A stretch of 64,000 bases of DNA. Source: Sphingobium sp. WTD-1. GTDB lineage: Bacteria; Pseudomonadota; Alphaproteobacteria; Sphingomonadales; Sphingomonadaceae. Below, piece after piece: positions 45,901 through 54,665 of this stretch; the first letter of the stretch is position 1; every line of letters starts with the position of its first letter. The notes under the pieces are model-generated. The model saw only the letters and a program-made list of their open reading frames with translations, was not told where the DNA came from and searched no databases. Made by a program: the position numbers and the translations under genes. The stretch covers positions 3,410,001 through 3,474,000 of the forward strand of contig NZ_CP119127.1 in NCBI RefSeq assembly GCF_030128825.1, in the 5' to 3' direction.

Positions 45901-47535
45901 TTGGACGTCATTTCGATCGTATTATTCCTGTTGCTGGCTGTCGTCGTCAGTGGCGCCTTGTCGCGCATGATGCCGATTTCCATCCCGACACCTCTGGTCC
46001 AGATCGCCCTTGGCGCGATCATCGGCCTGTCGACATCGCACAGGGTCGCGCTCGATCCCGAAATATTCCTGCTCTTGTTCCTGCCGCCTCTGCTGTTCCT
46101 CGACGGCTGGCGCATTCCCAAGGATGAACTGCTCAAGGACGCCTCGACCGTGGTCGAACTGGCGCTGGGGCTGGTGCTGACCACCGTCATCGGCATGGGC
46201 TTCTTCATCAACTGGATGATCCCGGCGATGCCGCTCGCCGTCGCCTTCGCGCTCGCCGCCGTGGTCTCGCCGACCGATCCGATCGCCGTGTCCGCCATCG
46301 CCGCGCGCGTGCCCATTCCCAAGCGCATGATGCACATCCTCGAAGGGGAATCGCTGCTCAACGACGCATCCGGCCTGGTCTGCCTGCGCTTTGCCATTGC
46401 GGCGGCACTGACCGGCAGCTTCTCCGCCGGCGATGCTGCGCTCAACTTCCTCTGGCTTGCCTTTGCCGGCATCGCGATCGGCGTGGGCGTCACGCTGGTC
46501 GTGTCGCGCGCCAAGGCCTGGGTCACGCGCCGCTGGGGCGAGGAAACCGGGTCGCAGATCCTGGTCAGCCTGCTGATCCCCTTCGGTTCCTATATCCTGG
46601 CCGAACATGTCCATGCCTCCGGCATCCTGGCCGCCGTCGCCGCGGGCGTGACCATGACCTTCGCCGAAATCTCGCGCGAGGCGATGGCCGAAACCCGGAT
46701 GCGCCGCAATTCGGTGTGGGACACGATCCAGTTCACCCTGAACGGCATCATCTTCGTGCTGCTGGGCGAACAATTGCCCGGCATCCTCGCCGAAGCGAAG
46801 CGTACGGTCGCACTGACCGGCCATAGCGAACCCGGCTGGCTGGCGCTCTACACGGTCGCGATCGTCGCTGGCCTCGCTGCGCTGCGCTTCCTGTGGGTGT
46901 GGGTGTCGCTGCGCTTCACCATCCTGCGCAACCAGTATCGCGGCGTCGATGGCCCGCGCCGGCCCAACTGGCGGCTGGTGGCCGCGACCTCCTTCGCCGG
47001 AGTGCGTGGCGCCATCACCCTTGCCGGTGTCCTTACCCTGCCGCTCGCGCTCAACGACGGCACCCCCTTCCCCGCGCGCGATCTTGCCATCTTCCTGGCC
47101 GCCGGGGTCATCATCCTGTCGCTGATCCTGGCCAGCGTCGCACTGCCGCTGCTGCTCAAGAATCTCGACATGCCGGCCGAAGCCAACAAGGCCGCGGAGG
47201 AAGATGCCGCCCGCATCGTCACCGCCGAGGCAGCGATCCAGGCGATCGAGCGGCATCAGCATGAACTGGCCGAAACCCATGGCCATGCCGAACGCTATGC
47301 CGAGGCTGGCGCACGCGTGATGGACCTGTATCGCGAGCGGATAGAGGCCCTGGGCGCAGCCGAAGCCGACAGCCTGCGCGCGCAGGGCGCCCTGTTCCGC
47401 GATTTCCGCATGGTCGGCGTCGCTGCGGAACGCGCCGCCCTCCTCACCCTGCTGCGCAGCCGCAAGATCGGCAGCGAGGTCGGGCGCAAGCTCACCCGTG
47501 AACTTGACCTGTCCGAAGCGCGACTGCGCGCATGA
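45901..47535 (+). CDS. Na+/H+ antiporter, CPA1 family (544 aa)
   Basis: NhaP-like cation/proton antiporter. About 12 membrane segments are visible; VSPTDPIAVSAIA and GESLLNDASGLV hold the acidic transport residues (Asp of the ND motif). A hydrophilic C-terminal tail of about 130 residues probably regulates activity. It starts at TTG 45901 with GGAG eleven bases before. A TTGCC-CGTA-GGCAA palindrome (45843-45856) lies in the divergent promoter region shared with the phosphate carrier. Its stop overlaps a small downstream gene as ATGA. Confidence 0.92.
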   Translation: MDVISIVLFLLLAVVVSGALSRMMPISIPTPLVQIALGAIIGLSTSHRVALDPEIFLLLFLPPLLFLDGWRIPKDELLKDASTVVELALGLVLTTVIGMGFFINWMIPAMPLAVAFALAAVVSPTDPIAVSAIAARVPIPKRMMHILEGESLLNDASGLVCLRFAIAAALTGSFSAGDAALNFLWLAFAGIAIGVGVTLVVSRAKAWVTRRWGEETGSQILVSLLIPFGSYILAEHVHASGILAAVAAGVTMTFAEISREAMAETRMRRNSVWDTIQFTLNGIIFVLLGEQLPGILAEAKRTVALTGHSEPGWLALYTVAIVAGLAALRFLWVWVSLRFTILRNQYRGVDGPRRPNWRLVAATSFAGVRGAITLAGVLTLPLALNDGTPFPARDLAIFLAAGVIILSLILASVALPLLLKNLDMPAEANKAAEEDAARIVTAEAAIQAIERHQHELAETHGHAERYAEAGARVMDLYRERIEALGAAEADSLRAQGALFRDFRMVGVAAERAALLTLLRSRKIGSEVGRKLTRELDLSEARLRA

Positions 47536-47705
47536 GCGGGGACAGAACGGACAAGCCGGCCCGGCGACCGCTCCGATTCTCGGTAGAGGTCATCAGCCGG
47601 CTGTTTCGCGACTGGCTCTATCCGGCGGGCCTGGCGGACGATGCCAGCATCGACGCCGCGATCGCCGATTTCGTGCTGGACGGGATCAACGCCAATCGCA
47701 GCTGA
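47532..47705 (+). CDS. 57-aa protein coupled to the antiporter gene
   Basis: A small frame begins at ATG 47532 in a four-base overlap with the antiporter stop (ATGA) and ends at TGA 47703-47705. The protein is basic at first (KPARRPLRFSVEVISRLF), then acidic (LADDASIDAAIADFVLDG), with codon use like the neighbours. No family is recognised. The coupling suggests production together with the antiporter; a small regulatory or accessory subunit is possible. Confidence 0.6.
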   Translation: MSGDRTDKPARRPLRFSVEVISRLFRDWLYPAGLADDASIDAAIADFVLDGINANRS

Positions 47706-47803
47706 GCGCCCGCCCGCATTTCCAGCCTATGTGTCAGCGCCGACAAAATCCCCGGGCTTTCCCGTGATAGCAGGCCCCACTGTCTGCAACGGGAAGGACC
47801 GGC

Positions 47804-48586
47804 GTGCTGGAATATCTGGGAAAGGGCGAGCATCTTCTCTCGCTATGGCTTGGCCTGTTTGTCGCGACCGGGATCGGCGCCGGCATCGTCAGCGGCTATT
47901 TCAAGGCGCGCAAGATCCAGCCGCGCGGCTTCAAATGGAAAATTTTCCGGAACGAGGCCGGCTTTGCGGTCATCAACCTCGCCATCACCGGCCTGCTCCT
48001 CGGCACGATCAAGACCAAGCTGGTCGAAATCGGTGCGATCAGCTTCAACCCGGCGCCCGCCGCCTGGTGGATGATCGCGCTCGAATATGCGCTCTATTTC
48101 TTCCTGTTCGACACCTATTTCTACTGGCTGCACCGCTGGATGCACAAGGAACCGGTCTATAGCTGGGTCCACAAGCTGCATCACAAGTCGACCTCCCCCA
48201 ACCTGCTCACCACCCTGTCGGTCAGCCCGCTGGAATCGCTGATCAATGGCGGCTTCGTGCCGCTGTTCCTGACCGTCTTCACCGTCCATGACGCGACCGT
48301 CGCGCTGATTGTCCCCACCAACATCATCATGGGCCTCTATGTCCATTCCGGCTATGAGATGCTGCCGCGCTGGTGGAACCGCAGCTGGGCGACCAAATGG
48401 TTCATCTCCGCCACCTTCCACGATCAGCATCATCGTTATTTCACCGGCAATTTCGGCGGCTACACAACGATCTGGGACCGACTGTGCGGCACCATGCGCC
48501 CGAAGTTCGAGGCGGATTTCGACAAGATCAAGCAGCGCCGGAAGACGGATGACGCCCCGGTTGCCACCGCCAGCGAAAGTGCCTGA
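47804..48586 (+). CDS. sterol desaturase/fatty acid hydroxylase family protein (260 aa)
   Basis: Integral-membrane di-iron oxygenase family. The three histidine boxes are present: HRWMH, HKLHH and, further on, HDQHH, with an intervening VHSGYE. Four to five hydrophobic segments surround them. Members hydroxylate or desaturate lipids, carotenoids or sterols using O2. The start is GTG 47804 after GGGAAGGA. It is three bases from the next VOC gene and may belong with the following SDR/Ddn-type genes. The specific substrate is unknown. Confidence 0.9.
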   Translation: MLEYLGKGEHLLSLWLGLFVATGIGAGIVSGYFKARKIQPRGFKWKIFRNEAGFAVINLAITGLLLGTIKTKLVEIGAISFNPAPAAWWMIALEYALYFFLFDTYFYWLHRWMHKEPVYSWVHKLHHKSTSPNLLTTLSVSPLESLINGGFVPLFLTVFTVHDATVALIVPTNIIMGLYVHSGYEMLPRWWNRSWATKWFISATFHDQHHRYFTGNFGGYTTIWDRLCGTMRPKFEADFDKIKQRRKTDDAPVATASESA

Positions 48587-48589
48587 ACG

Positions 48590-49054
48590 ATGCGCGATAT
48601 CGCCCTTCTGCTCGCCCTGCTGCCCGTTGGCGCGGCCCCGCTCCATGCCCAGACGCCGCCGCCGATCGGCGCGACCCTGATGGCGCCCGGTTTGCCCGTG
48701 GCCGATCTCGACAAGGCGTTGCGTTTCTATCAGGTCGCGCTCGGTCTCGTCCCTGCCACCACGCTGCAACATGGGCCAGTGACGGAAGTCATGCTCTGCG
48801 CCGACGGCAAGGGCGGCCGGCTGACCCTGATCCTGCTGCACGACAAGGCGCAGAAGGCGCGGCCGGCCGACGGTGGCATCGCCAAGATCGTCCTGCGCGT
48901 GCCCGACCTGTCGGGTGTCGCATCGCGCATGCAGGCGGCGGGCTATCCGGTCGGTGCGATCCGCGCATCGGGCAAGGGGCCGGCCATATTGATGATCCAT
49001 GATCCCGACGGCCATGAACTGGAGCTGGTCGGCAATCCGCCCGGCCCGGCCTAA
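48590..49054 (+). CDS. secreted VOC/glyoxalase-like protein (154 aa)
   Basis: Vicinal-oxygen-chelate fold (glyoxalase/dioxygenase superfamily). A signal peptide (MRDIALLLALLPVGAAPLHAQ) precedes LPVADLDKALRFYQVALGL and the C-terminal ILMIHDPDGHELELV, the standard betaalphabetabetabeta module with a Glu metal ligand. Single module, so it would dimerise. Periplasmic location is unusual for the family. Co-transcribed with the desaturase-family gene; function unknown. Confidence 0.8.
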   Translation: MRDIALLLALLPVGAAPLHAQTPPPIGATLMAPGLPVADLDKALRFYQVALGLVPATTLQHGPVTEVMLCADGKGGRLTLILLHDKAQKARPADGGIAKIVLRVPDLSGVASRMQAAGYPVGAIRASGKGPAILMIHDPDGHELELVGNPPGPA

Positions 49055-49133
49055 CGCCGAAGCGATATCTCCCGCATCTGCATGGCCAGACACAGACTGC
49101 TTGGGTTAGCCCGGCGCCCCAAGGAGAGAATGG

Positions 49134-49997
49134 ATGAGCCAGACACCCAAGGTCGCGGTCGTCACCGGCGCCAGTCGCGGCGCGGGCCAGGGCATAGCGA
49201 CCGCGCTCGGCCAGCATGGCTGCATCGTCTATGTCACCGGCCGGTCGGAAAAGGCCGGCGATGCGCCGCTGCCCGGCACCATCTACGAAACCGCCGCCGC
49301 CGTGACGGCCGCCGGCGGACAGGGCATTGCCGTGCGTGTCGACCATGGCGATGACGAGCAGACCCGCGCGCTGTTCGACCGGGTTCGCACCGAAAAGGGG
49401 CATATCGACATATTGGTCAATAATGTCGCCGCCATCCATGACGAACTCACTTTGCCCGGCCGCTTCTGGGAAAAGCCGCTGAAGCTGGCCGACATCATCA
49501 CCGTCGGCATCCGCAGTTCCTATGTCGCCAGCTATCATGCCGCGCCGATGATGGTCGATCGCGGCCAGGGGCTGATCGTCTTCACATCCGGGTCGGGCGC
49601 CGCCCATTATGTCTATGGTCCCGGCTATGGCGCGCACAAGGTCAGCCAGGACAAGATGGCGGCCGACATGGCCGTCGACCTGCGCGATACCGGCGTTACC
49701 GCCCTGTCGATCTGGATGGGCGCGCTGCGCACCGGACGCCTGCTGCAACTGATCGCGTCGGACCCGGCCAAATATGCCTATCTGGAAAAGATGGTCGAAA
49801 CGCCCGAGTTCACCGGCCATGTCATCTGGGCGCTGTCGCAGGATCCGGCATTGGCGGACCATGCCGGCCAGACCCTGATCGGCGCGGAACTGGCCGAACA
49901 TTATGGGCTGCGCGACGCGGGCGATCGCCAGCCCCCCTCCTATCGGCAAAGCTACGGCGTCGCGCCGCTGCCCCAATATGACCGGATCATCCGCTGA
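49134..49997 (+). CDS. SDR oxidoreductase, DHRS1-like (287 aa)
   Basis: Short-chain dehydrogenase with TGASRGAGQGIA near residue 12, NNVA, TSGSG and a YGAHK Tyr-Lys pair. The RSEKAGD segment after beta-2 suggests NADP binding. The C-terminal part resembles the DHRS1 group rather than beta-oxidation SDRs. ATG 49134 follows AAGGAGAG. It is followed by the Ddn-type reductase, EthD and SnoaL-like genes, a combination typical of small catabolic or detoxification cassettes. Confidence 0.88.
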   Translation: MSQTPKVAVVTGASRGAGQGIATALGQHGCIVYVTGRSEKAGDAPLPGTIYETAAAVTAAGGQGIAVRVDHGDDEQTRALFDRVRTEKGHIDILVNNVAAIHDELTLPGRFWEKPLKLADIITVGIRSSYVASYHAAPMMVDRGQGLIVFTSGSGAAHYVYGPGYGAHKVSQDKMAADMAVDLRDTGVTALSIWMGALRTGRLLQLIASDPAKYAYLEKMVETPEFTGHVIWALSQDPALADHAGQTLIGAELAEHYGLRDAGDRQPPSYRQSYGVAPLPQYDRIIR

Positions 49998-50090
49998 ACC
50001 GATCGGCCAAGCATCGCCATGGCGACGCCCTTTTCAGATCCGTCCGACGCCGGGCTGGTTTACAACGAAGTTGACAGAGAGGAGGCCGTC

Positions 50091-50606
50091 ATGAGCGACG
50101 ACAGTTCCGCCGCCATCCGCGACACGCGCAAGGACTGGATCAGCGAGCATCGCGACATGTATCTGCGATCGGGCGGGGCGCAGGGCCATATCATGGACAT
50201 CACCGCCGTCGGCGGCCATGGCTTCACCACCCATTGCATGATCCGCTATACCGGCCGCAAGAGCGGCAAGACCTTCATCACCACCCTCATCTATGGCGAT
50301 ATCGGCGGCGAAGTGGTGATCGTCGCATCCAAGGGCGGCGCCGACCATCATCCCGCCTGGTATCTCAATATCCGCGACAGCGAGACGGTCGACTTCCAGG
50401 TCGCGACCCAGGCGTTCCGCGCGACCTGGCGCGAGCCGCAGGGCGAGGAACGCGATCGGGTCTGGGCCTTCATGTGCCAGGTCTTCCCGGCCTATGCCGG
50501 CTATCAGCAATCGACCGACCGCCTGATCCCGCTGGTGATGATGAAGGCGATCGAGCCGATCGACGGCTTCAAGCCATCGGACGCCACCGGCGAACGGCAA
50601 TATTGA
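50091..50606 (+). CDS. Ddn-family deazaflavin (F420)-dependent nitroreductase-like protein (171 aa)
   Basis: Split-barrel protein of the Ddn family, many members of which bind F420H2 to reduce quinones, enones or nitro compounds. Diagnostic blocks: YTGRKSGKTFITTLIY, VASKGGADHHPAWYLNI and FPAYAGYQQSTDRLIPLV, all at the spacing seen in mycobacterial Ddn. ATG 50091 has AGGAGG ahead; a longer frame from 50019 is less likely. With the F420 operon in the same window this is the clearest candidate F420 user. Binding of FMN instead, as in some relatives, cannot be excluded. Confidence 0.85.
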   Translation: MSDDSSAAIRDTRKDWISEHRDMYLRSGGAQGHIMDITAVGGHGFTTHCMIRYTGRKSGKTFITTLIYGDIGGEVVIVASKGGADHHPAWYLNIRDSETVDFQVATQAFRATWREPQGEERDRVWAFMCQVFPAYAGYQQSTDRLIPLVMMKAIEPIDGFKPSDATGERQY

Positions 50607-50622
50607 GCGCGGGAGGAGAGCC

Positions 50623-51036
50623 ATGATCAAGCAGATCGTCTTCCTCAGGAAGCGCGACGACCTCTCCATGGACCAGTTCATGGACTATTATGAGAACCAG
50701 CATTCGCGCCTGTCGCAGAAGATGGGCGCCAAGCCCGCCCTGCCCAATGCCCAGCGCTATGTCCGCCGCTATGTCACGCCCCAGTCCAACCCGCTGACCG
50801 GTGAGGTCATTCATCCCGGCTATGACTGCATCATGGAAATCTGGTGGAACAGCCTGGCCGATTATCAGGCCGCGATGAAGGGGCTGTCCGACCCGGCGAT
50901 GCTCGACATCCGTAAGGCGGACGAACTGCAGCTCTTCGCCAGCAACAGCAACCCCGTCTGCCTGGTCGAGGAACATGACAGCCCGATGGGGCCGAATGGT
51001 GAGATGATGCAGGTGCAACTGGTGCCGCAGGACTGA
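50623..51036 (+). CDS. EthD-domain protein (137 aa)
   Basis: Dimeric alpha+beta barrel family. MIKQIVFLRKRDDLSMDQFMDYYENQHSRL is the standard opening, with later YDCIMEIWWNSLADYQAAM. Members assist degradation of ethers, polyketide-like or aromatic compounds, usually with unclear chemistry. It starts 16 bases after the Ddn-type gene with GGGAGGAGAG ahead and is followed 15 bases later by a SnoaL-like gene, so the three form an operon. Confidence 0.85.
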   Translation: MIKQIVFLRKRDDLSMDQFMDYYENQHSRLSQKMGAKPALPNAQRYVRRYVTPQSNPLTGEVIHPGYDCIMEIWWNSLADYQAAMKGLSDPAMLDIRKADELQLFASNSNPVCLVEEHDSPMGPNGEMMQVQLVPQD

Positions 51037-51051
51037 AAGGAAGAGTTGGAG

Positions 51052-51606
51052 ATGGACCTCGAACAGGAAGTCGCCGCGCTGCGTGCCACCGTGCGCGACC
51101 TGCAGGACCGGCAGGCGATCCGCGATTGCATCCTGCGCGAATGCCGCGGACGCGACCGGCAGGATGTCGACATCATCAACAGTTGCTGGTGGGAGGATGG
51201 CGTGGACGAGCATGGCCCCATCATCACCCGCGCGCCCGACTATGCGGCGCGGGCCAATATGGGCCATGGCAAATTCTTCCTGTCGACCAGCCACAATATC
51301 ACCAACCATCTGTGCGAGATCGACGGCGACACCGCCTATTGCGAAAGCTACACGGTCGGCGGCCTGTTCTGGCAGGATGGCAAGACCACGACGATCGCCT
51401 TTGGCCGCTACATCGACCAGTTGGAGCGGCGCGGCGGCGAATGGCGGCTGCTCACCCGTCGCTGCACGATCGAGATGACCGCCGACACCGATGCGAGTTG
51501 GGTCTATTCCGCCAATGTGAAGGGCTTCCTCAAGCCCCATTGGAGCAGGGAAGACGCCTCCTACCAGCGCCCCGTCATCGCCTCGACCCAGGGCGAACGC
51601 TGGTAG
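51052..51606 (+). CDS. SnoaL/NTF2-like protein, cytosolic (184 aa)
   Basis: NTF2-like small barrel protein with LQDRQAIRDCILRECRGRDRQD at the entry helix and FGRYIDQLERRGGEWRLLTRR at the last strands. No signal peptide, unlike the homologous protein at 30473-31120. Family members act as dehydratases, isomerases or hydroxylase partners. ATG 51052 is used (an in-frame TTG at 51046 is too close to the AAGGAAGAG site). Last gene of its operon. Confidence 0.82.
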   Translation: MDLEQEVAALRATVRDLQDRQAIRDCILRECRGRDRQDVDIINSCWWEDGVDEHGPIITRAPDYAARANMGHGKFFLSTSHNITNHLCEIDGDTAYCESYTVGGLFWQDGKTTTIAFGRYIDQLERRGGEWRLLTRRCTIEMTADTDASWVYSANVKGFLKPHWSREDASYQRPVIASTQGERW

Positions 51607-51640
51607 CCCGGCGTGCCGGTTATCGGCGCAAAATGCCTCT

Positions 51641-51655
51641 GCAGAAAAATTCTGC
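51641..51655 (+). terminator. short hairpin after SnoaL-like gene
   Basis: GCAGAA (51641-51646) and TTCTGC (51650-51655) pair over AAA, 35 bases past the stop. The stem is weak and the T run short. Further on, TGTCACT (51698-51704) and AGTGACA (51719-51725) form a second inverted pair of unknown role. Confidence 0.3.
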
Positions 51656-51741
51656 TTGCTTCACATAAGGTTCATGGACCGGACCTATAGATGTGGCTGT
51701 CACTTCTTCCCCCCTTGGAGTGACACCTCCCTGAACCTCGG

Positions 51742-51775
51742 CCCCGTCGCATCCCTTGTGCGGCGGGGTCTCTTT
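51742..51775. terminator. terminator between SnoaL-like gene and LysR gene
   Basis: CCCCGTCGCA (51742-51751) pairs with TGCGGCGGGG (51759-51768), one G-T pair, loop of seven, then a T-rich TCTCTTTCTGTT. It is read on the plus strand and lies just before the convergent LysR stop at 51780. Confidence 0.7.
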
Positions 51776-51779
51776 CTGT

Positions 51780-52655
51780 TCATGCCATGGCACGGGCGAC
51801 GCACAGCAGCCCCGCCAGCGTCGCGCCATCATCGTCCCGTCGCCAGGCAAGGCCGGTCTCCAGGATCGGCGCATCCTGCAGGTCGAGATAGCGCACCCCG
51901 GTTCGCGCGAGGTTGCGCAGCGACGCGGGCACCAGCGCGATGCCCATGCCCGCCGACACCAGGCTGATGATCGTCTGCATCTGGATCGCCTCCTGCCGGA
52001 TCAGCAGCGGCTGCCCCCGCCCGGCCAGATAGCCGCTCACCAGATCATGGAAGGCCGGCGCCACCCGGCGCGGGAACAGGATCAGCGGCCGGTCGAGCCA
52101 GGGATCGCCCTGCGCCTGATCGTCCGCCACCCAGCCGTCGGGCACCGCCACCACCAGCGGCTCGCGCAGCAACGGCATATAGGCGAGCGTGTCGGGAAGC
52201 GCACCATCGGGGGCGATCAATATGCCCGCATCATTCACCCCGTCGATCAGATCGGCAATCTGCACGTCGCTGGTCGCCTCGGTCAGCGCGATCTCCACCT
52301 CCGGAAAGCGGGCGGCATAATCGCGCACCAGCGCGGGCAACAGGCTGTAGTCGGCGGTGCTCACGAAGCTGAGGCCGATCTGCCCCGCGCTGCCGTCGCG
52401 CAGGCGGCGGGCGATGTCCGGCAACGCGCTCACCGCGTCCACCGCCGGACGAACATGCTCCAGCCATTGGCGGCCAAAGGCGGTCAGCGCGACATTGCGC
52501 TTCGACCGGGTGAAGAGCGGCGCGCCCAGCTCCCGCTCCAGCGCTAGGATCGACTGGCTGAGCGGCGGCTGGGTCATGCCCAGGCGCTGCGCCGCATGGC
52601 CGAAATGCAGTGTATCGGCAACAGCCAGAAAATGACGCAGCGGGCGAAGGTCCAT
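51780..52655 (-). CDS. LysR-family regulator divergent from ilvD (291 aa)
   Basis: Winged HTH at residues 1-60 (LRHFLAVADTLHFGHAAQRLGMTQPPLSQSILALE), followed by a periplasmic-binding-protein-like effector domain (GQIGLSFVSTADYSLLPALV). Divergent position suggests control of ilvD, as in IlvR-type arrangements, or of the catabolic genes on its other side. A 14-bp perfect palindrome at 52708-52721 lies in the shared intergenic region. The target is inferred from position only. Confidence 0.92.
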   Translation of the reverse strand: MDLRPLRHFLAVADTLHFGHAAQRLGMTQPPLSQSILALERELGAPLFTRSKRNVALTAFGRQWLEHVRPAVDAVSALPDIARRLRDGSAGQIGLSFVSTADYSLLPALVRDYAARFPEVEIALTEATSDVQIADLIDGVNDAGILIAPDGALPDTLAYMPLLREPLVVAVPDGWVADDQAQGDPWLDRPLILFPRRVAPAFHDLVSGYLAGRGQPLLIRQEAIQMQTIISLVSAGMGIALVPASLRNLARTGVRYLDLQDAPILETGLAWRRDDDGATLAGLLCVARAMA

Positions 52656-52670
52656 GGCAATAAAGTCTCC

Positions 52671-52699
52671 TTGCGACCTTATACTGCTTCAATAATATA
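52671..52699 (+). promoter_or_regulatory. candidate ilvD promoter
   Basis: TTGCGA (52671-52676), 17-base spacer, AATATA (52694-52699). It would give a leader of about 65 bases. Confidence 0.4.
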
Positions 52700-52707
52700 T
52701 TTCACAA

Positions 52708-52721
52708 CCTTTGCGCAAAGG
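52708..52721. promoter_or_regulatory. perfect palindrome CCTTTGCGCAAAGG before ilvD
   Basis: This 14-base perfect palindrome is placed at about the expected transcription start of ilvD, 50 bases before its ATG. Candidate binding site of the divergent LysR protein or another repressor. Confidence 0.4.
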
Positions 52722-52770
52722 CGTAGGGCGCAGCCATTGCAGGGAAACAAGATTACAGGAACGGCGCAAA

Positions 52771-54624
52771 ATGCCTCATTATCGTTCACGCACCAGCACC
52801 CACGGCCGTAACATGGCGGGCGCGCGCGGCCTCTGGCGCGCCACCGGCATGAAGGACGAGGATTTCGGCAAGCCGATCATCGCCATTGCCAATTCATTCA
52901 CCCAGTTCGTGCCGGGCCATGTCCATTTGAAGGATCTGGGCCAGCTGGTCGCGCGCGAGATCGAAGCGGCCGGCGGCGTCGCCAAGGAATTCAACACCAT
53001 CGCGGTCGATGACGGCATCGCCATGGGCCATGACGGCATGCTCTATTCGCTGCCCAGCCGCGATCTGATCGCCGACAGCGTCGAATATATGGTCAATGCC
53101 CATTGCGCCGACGCGCTGCTGTGCATTTCCAACTGCGACAAGATCACGCCGGGCATGCTGATGGCCGCGATGCGCCTCAACATCCCGGTGATCTTCGTTT
53201 CGGGTGGGCCGATGGAGGCCGGCAAGGCCGACATTCGCGGCAAGACCGTGGCGCTCGACCTGGTCGATGCGATGGTCGTCGCCGCCGATGAAAATTACAC
53301 CGACGAGGAAGTCTCCGCGATCGAGAAGGCCGCCTGCCCCACCTGTGGCAGCTGCTCGGGCATGTTCACCGCCAATTCGATGAACTGCCTGACCGAAGCG
53401 CTGGGCCTGTCGCTGCCGGGCAATGGCTCGATCCTGGCGACCCATGCCGATCGCGAGAAGCTGTTCCGTGAGGCTGGCCACACCATCGTCGATCTCGCCC
53501 GCCGCTGGTATGAGCAGGACGACGCATCCGCCCTGCCCCGCAACATCGCCTGCCATGCAGCCTTCGAAAATGCGATGAGCCTGGACATCGCCATGGGTGG
53601 CTCGACCAACACGGTGCTGCACCTGCTCGCCGCCGCGCATGAAGGCGGCGTCGATTTCTCGATGGCCGATATCGACCGGCTGTCGCGCCGTGTGCCATGC
53701 CTGTGCAAGGTCGCGCCGGCCAAGCAGGACGTGCATATGGAGGACGTCCACCGCGCCGGCGGCATCATGGCGATCCTGGGCCAGCTCGAACGCGCCGGCC
53801 TGCTCGACACCAGCCTGCCGACCGTCCACGCCACCACCATGGGCGAGGCGATCAACCGCTGGGACATCAGCCGCACCAACAGCGAGTCGGTGCAGGAGTT
53901 CTTCAAGGCCGCGCCCGGCGGCGTGCGCACCACCCAGGCCTTCAGCCAGAATAATCGCTGGAAGGAACTGGACATGGATCGCCAGACCGGCGTGATCCGC
54001 AGTGCCGAACACCCCTTCTCCAAGGATGGGGGCCTCGCCGTGCTGTTCGGCAATCTGGCGCCCGAGGGCTGCATCGTGAAGACCGCCGGCGTCGACGACA
54101 GCATCCTGACCTTCCATGGCACGGCCCGCGTCTATGAAAGCCAGGACGCGGCGGTCGCGGGCATCCTGGGCAATGAGGTGAAGGCGAACGACGTCGTGGT
54201 CATCCGCTATGAAGGGCCCAAGGGCGGCCCTGGCATGCAGGAAATGCTCTATCCGACCAGCTATCTGAAGTCGAAGGGGCTGGGCAAGGCCTGCGCGCTC
54301 ATCACCGACGGGCGTTTTTCCGGCGGCACGTCGGGCCTGTCGATCGGCCATGTCTCGCCCGAGGCGGCCGAAGGCGGCCTGATCGCGCTGGTCGCGACCG
54401 GCGACCCGATCCTGATCGACATCCCCAATCGCGGTATCCAGTTGCTGGTCGACGATGCCGAACTGGCCAAGCGCCATGAGGAGATGGTCGCCCGCGGCAA
54501 GAAGGCGTGGAAACCGTTCGGCCGCAAGCGCAACGTCTCGCCCGCTTTGCGCGCCTATGCGGCGCTCACCACCAACGCCGCCCGCGGCGCGGTGCGCGAC
54601 GTTAGCCAGGTCGAAAAGGACTGA
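52771..54624 (+). CDS. ilvD: dihydroxy-acid dehydratase (617 aa)
   Basis: Fe-S enzyme of valine, isoleucine and leucine synthesis, dehydrating 2,3-dihydroxy-3-methyl acids to 2-keto acids. [20 protein letters not shown] opens the protein; cluster cysteines lie in [12 protein letters not shown] and [17 protein letters not shown], and [20 protein letters not shown] near the C-terminus is diagnostic of the long (E. coli type) form. The start is ATG 52771 (MPHYRS); an upstream in-frame extension has no conservation. It is followed by a strong terminator. Confidence 0.97.
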   Translation: MPHYRSRTSTHGRNMAGARGLWRATGMKDEDFGKPIIAIANSFTQFVPGHVHLKDLGQLVAREIEAAGGVAKEFNTIAVDDGIAMGHDGMLYSLPSRDLIADSVEYMVNAHCADALLCISNCDKITPGMLMAAMRLNIPVIFVSGGPMEAGKADIRGKTVALDLVDAMVVAADENYTDEEVSAIEKAACPTCGSCSGMFTANSMNCLTEALGLSLPGNGSILATHADREKLFREAGHTIVDLARRWYEQDDASALPRNIACHAAFENAMSLDIAMGGSTNTVLHLLAAAHEGGVDFSMADIDRLSRRVPCLCKVAPAKQDVHMEDVHRAGGIMAILGQLERAGLLDTSLPTVHATTMGEAINRWDISRTNSESVQEFFKAAPGGVRTTQAFSQNNRWKELDMDRQTGVIRSAEHPFSKDGGLAVLFGNLAPEGCIVKTAGVDDSILTFHGTARVYESQDAAVAGILGNEVKANDVVVIRYEGPKGGPGMQEMLYPTSYLKSKGLGKACALITDGRFSGGTSGLSIGHVSPEAAEGGLIALVATGDPILIDIPNRGIQLLVDDAELAKRHEEMVARGKKAWKPFGRKRNVSPALRAYAALTTNAARGAVRDVSQVEKD

Positions 54625-54627
54625 TGG

Positions 54628-54663
54628 AAAAAGGCCCGGTCGTTCATCGACCGGGCCTTTTTT
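54628..54663. terminator. bidirectional terminator after ilvD
   Basis: A 15-bp perfect stem (54628-54642 with 54648-54662, core GGCCCGGTCG/CGACCGGGCC) and 5-base loop, with A and T runs on its two sides, lies between convergent ilvD and the S9 peptidase gene (stop at 54666). Confidence 0.93.
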
Positions 54664-54665
54664 GC

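Noticed and set aside
44142-46526. Extension of the phosphate carrier frame to 794 residues
   Set aside because: The first 261 residues are Ser/Arg/Met-rich, lie opposite the antiporter gene and precede a natural family start at ATG 45743.
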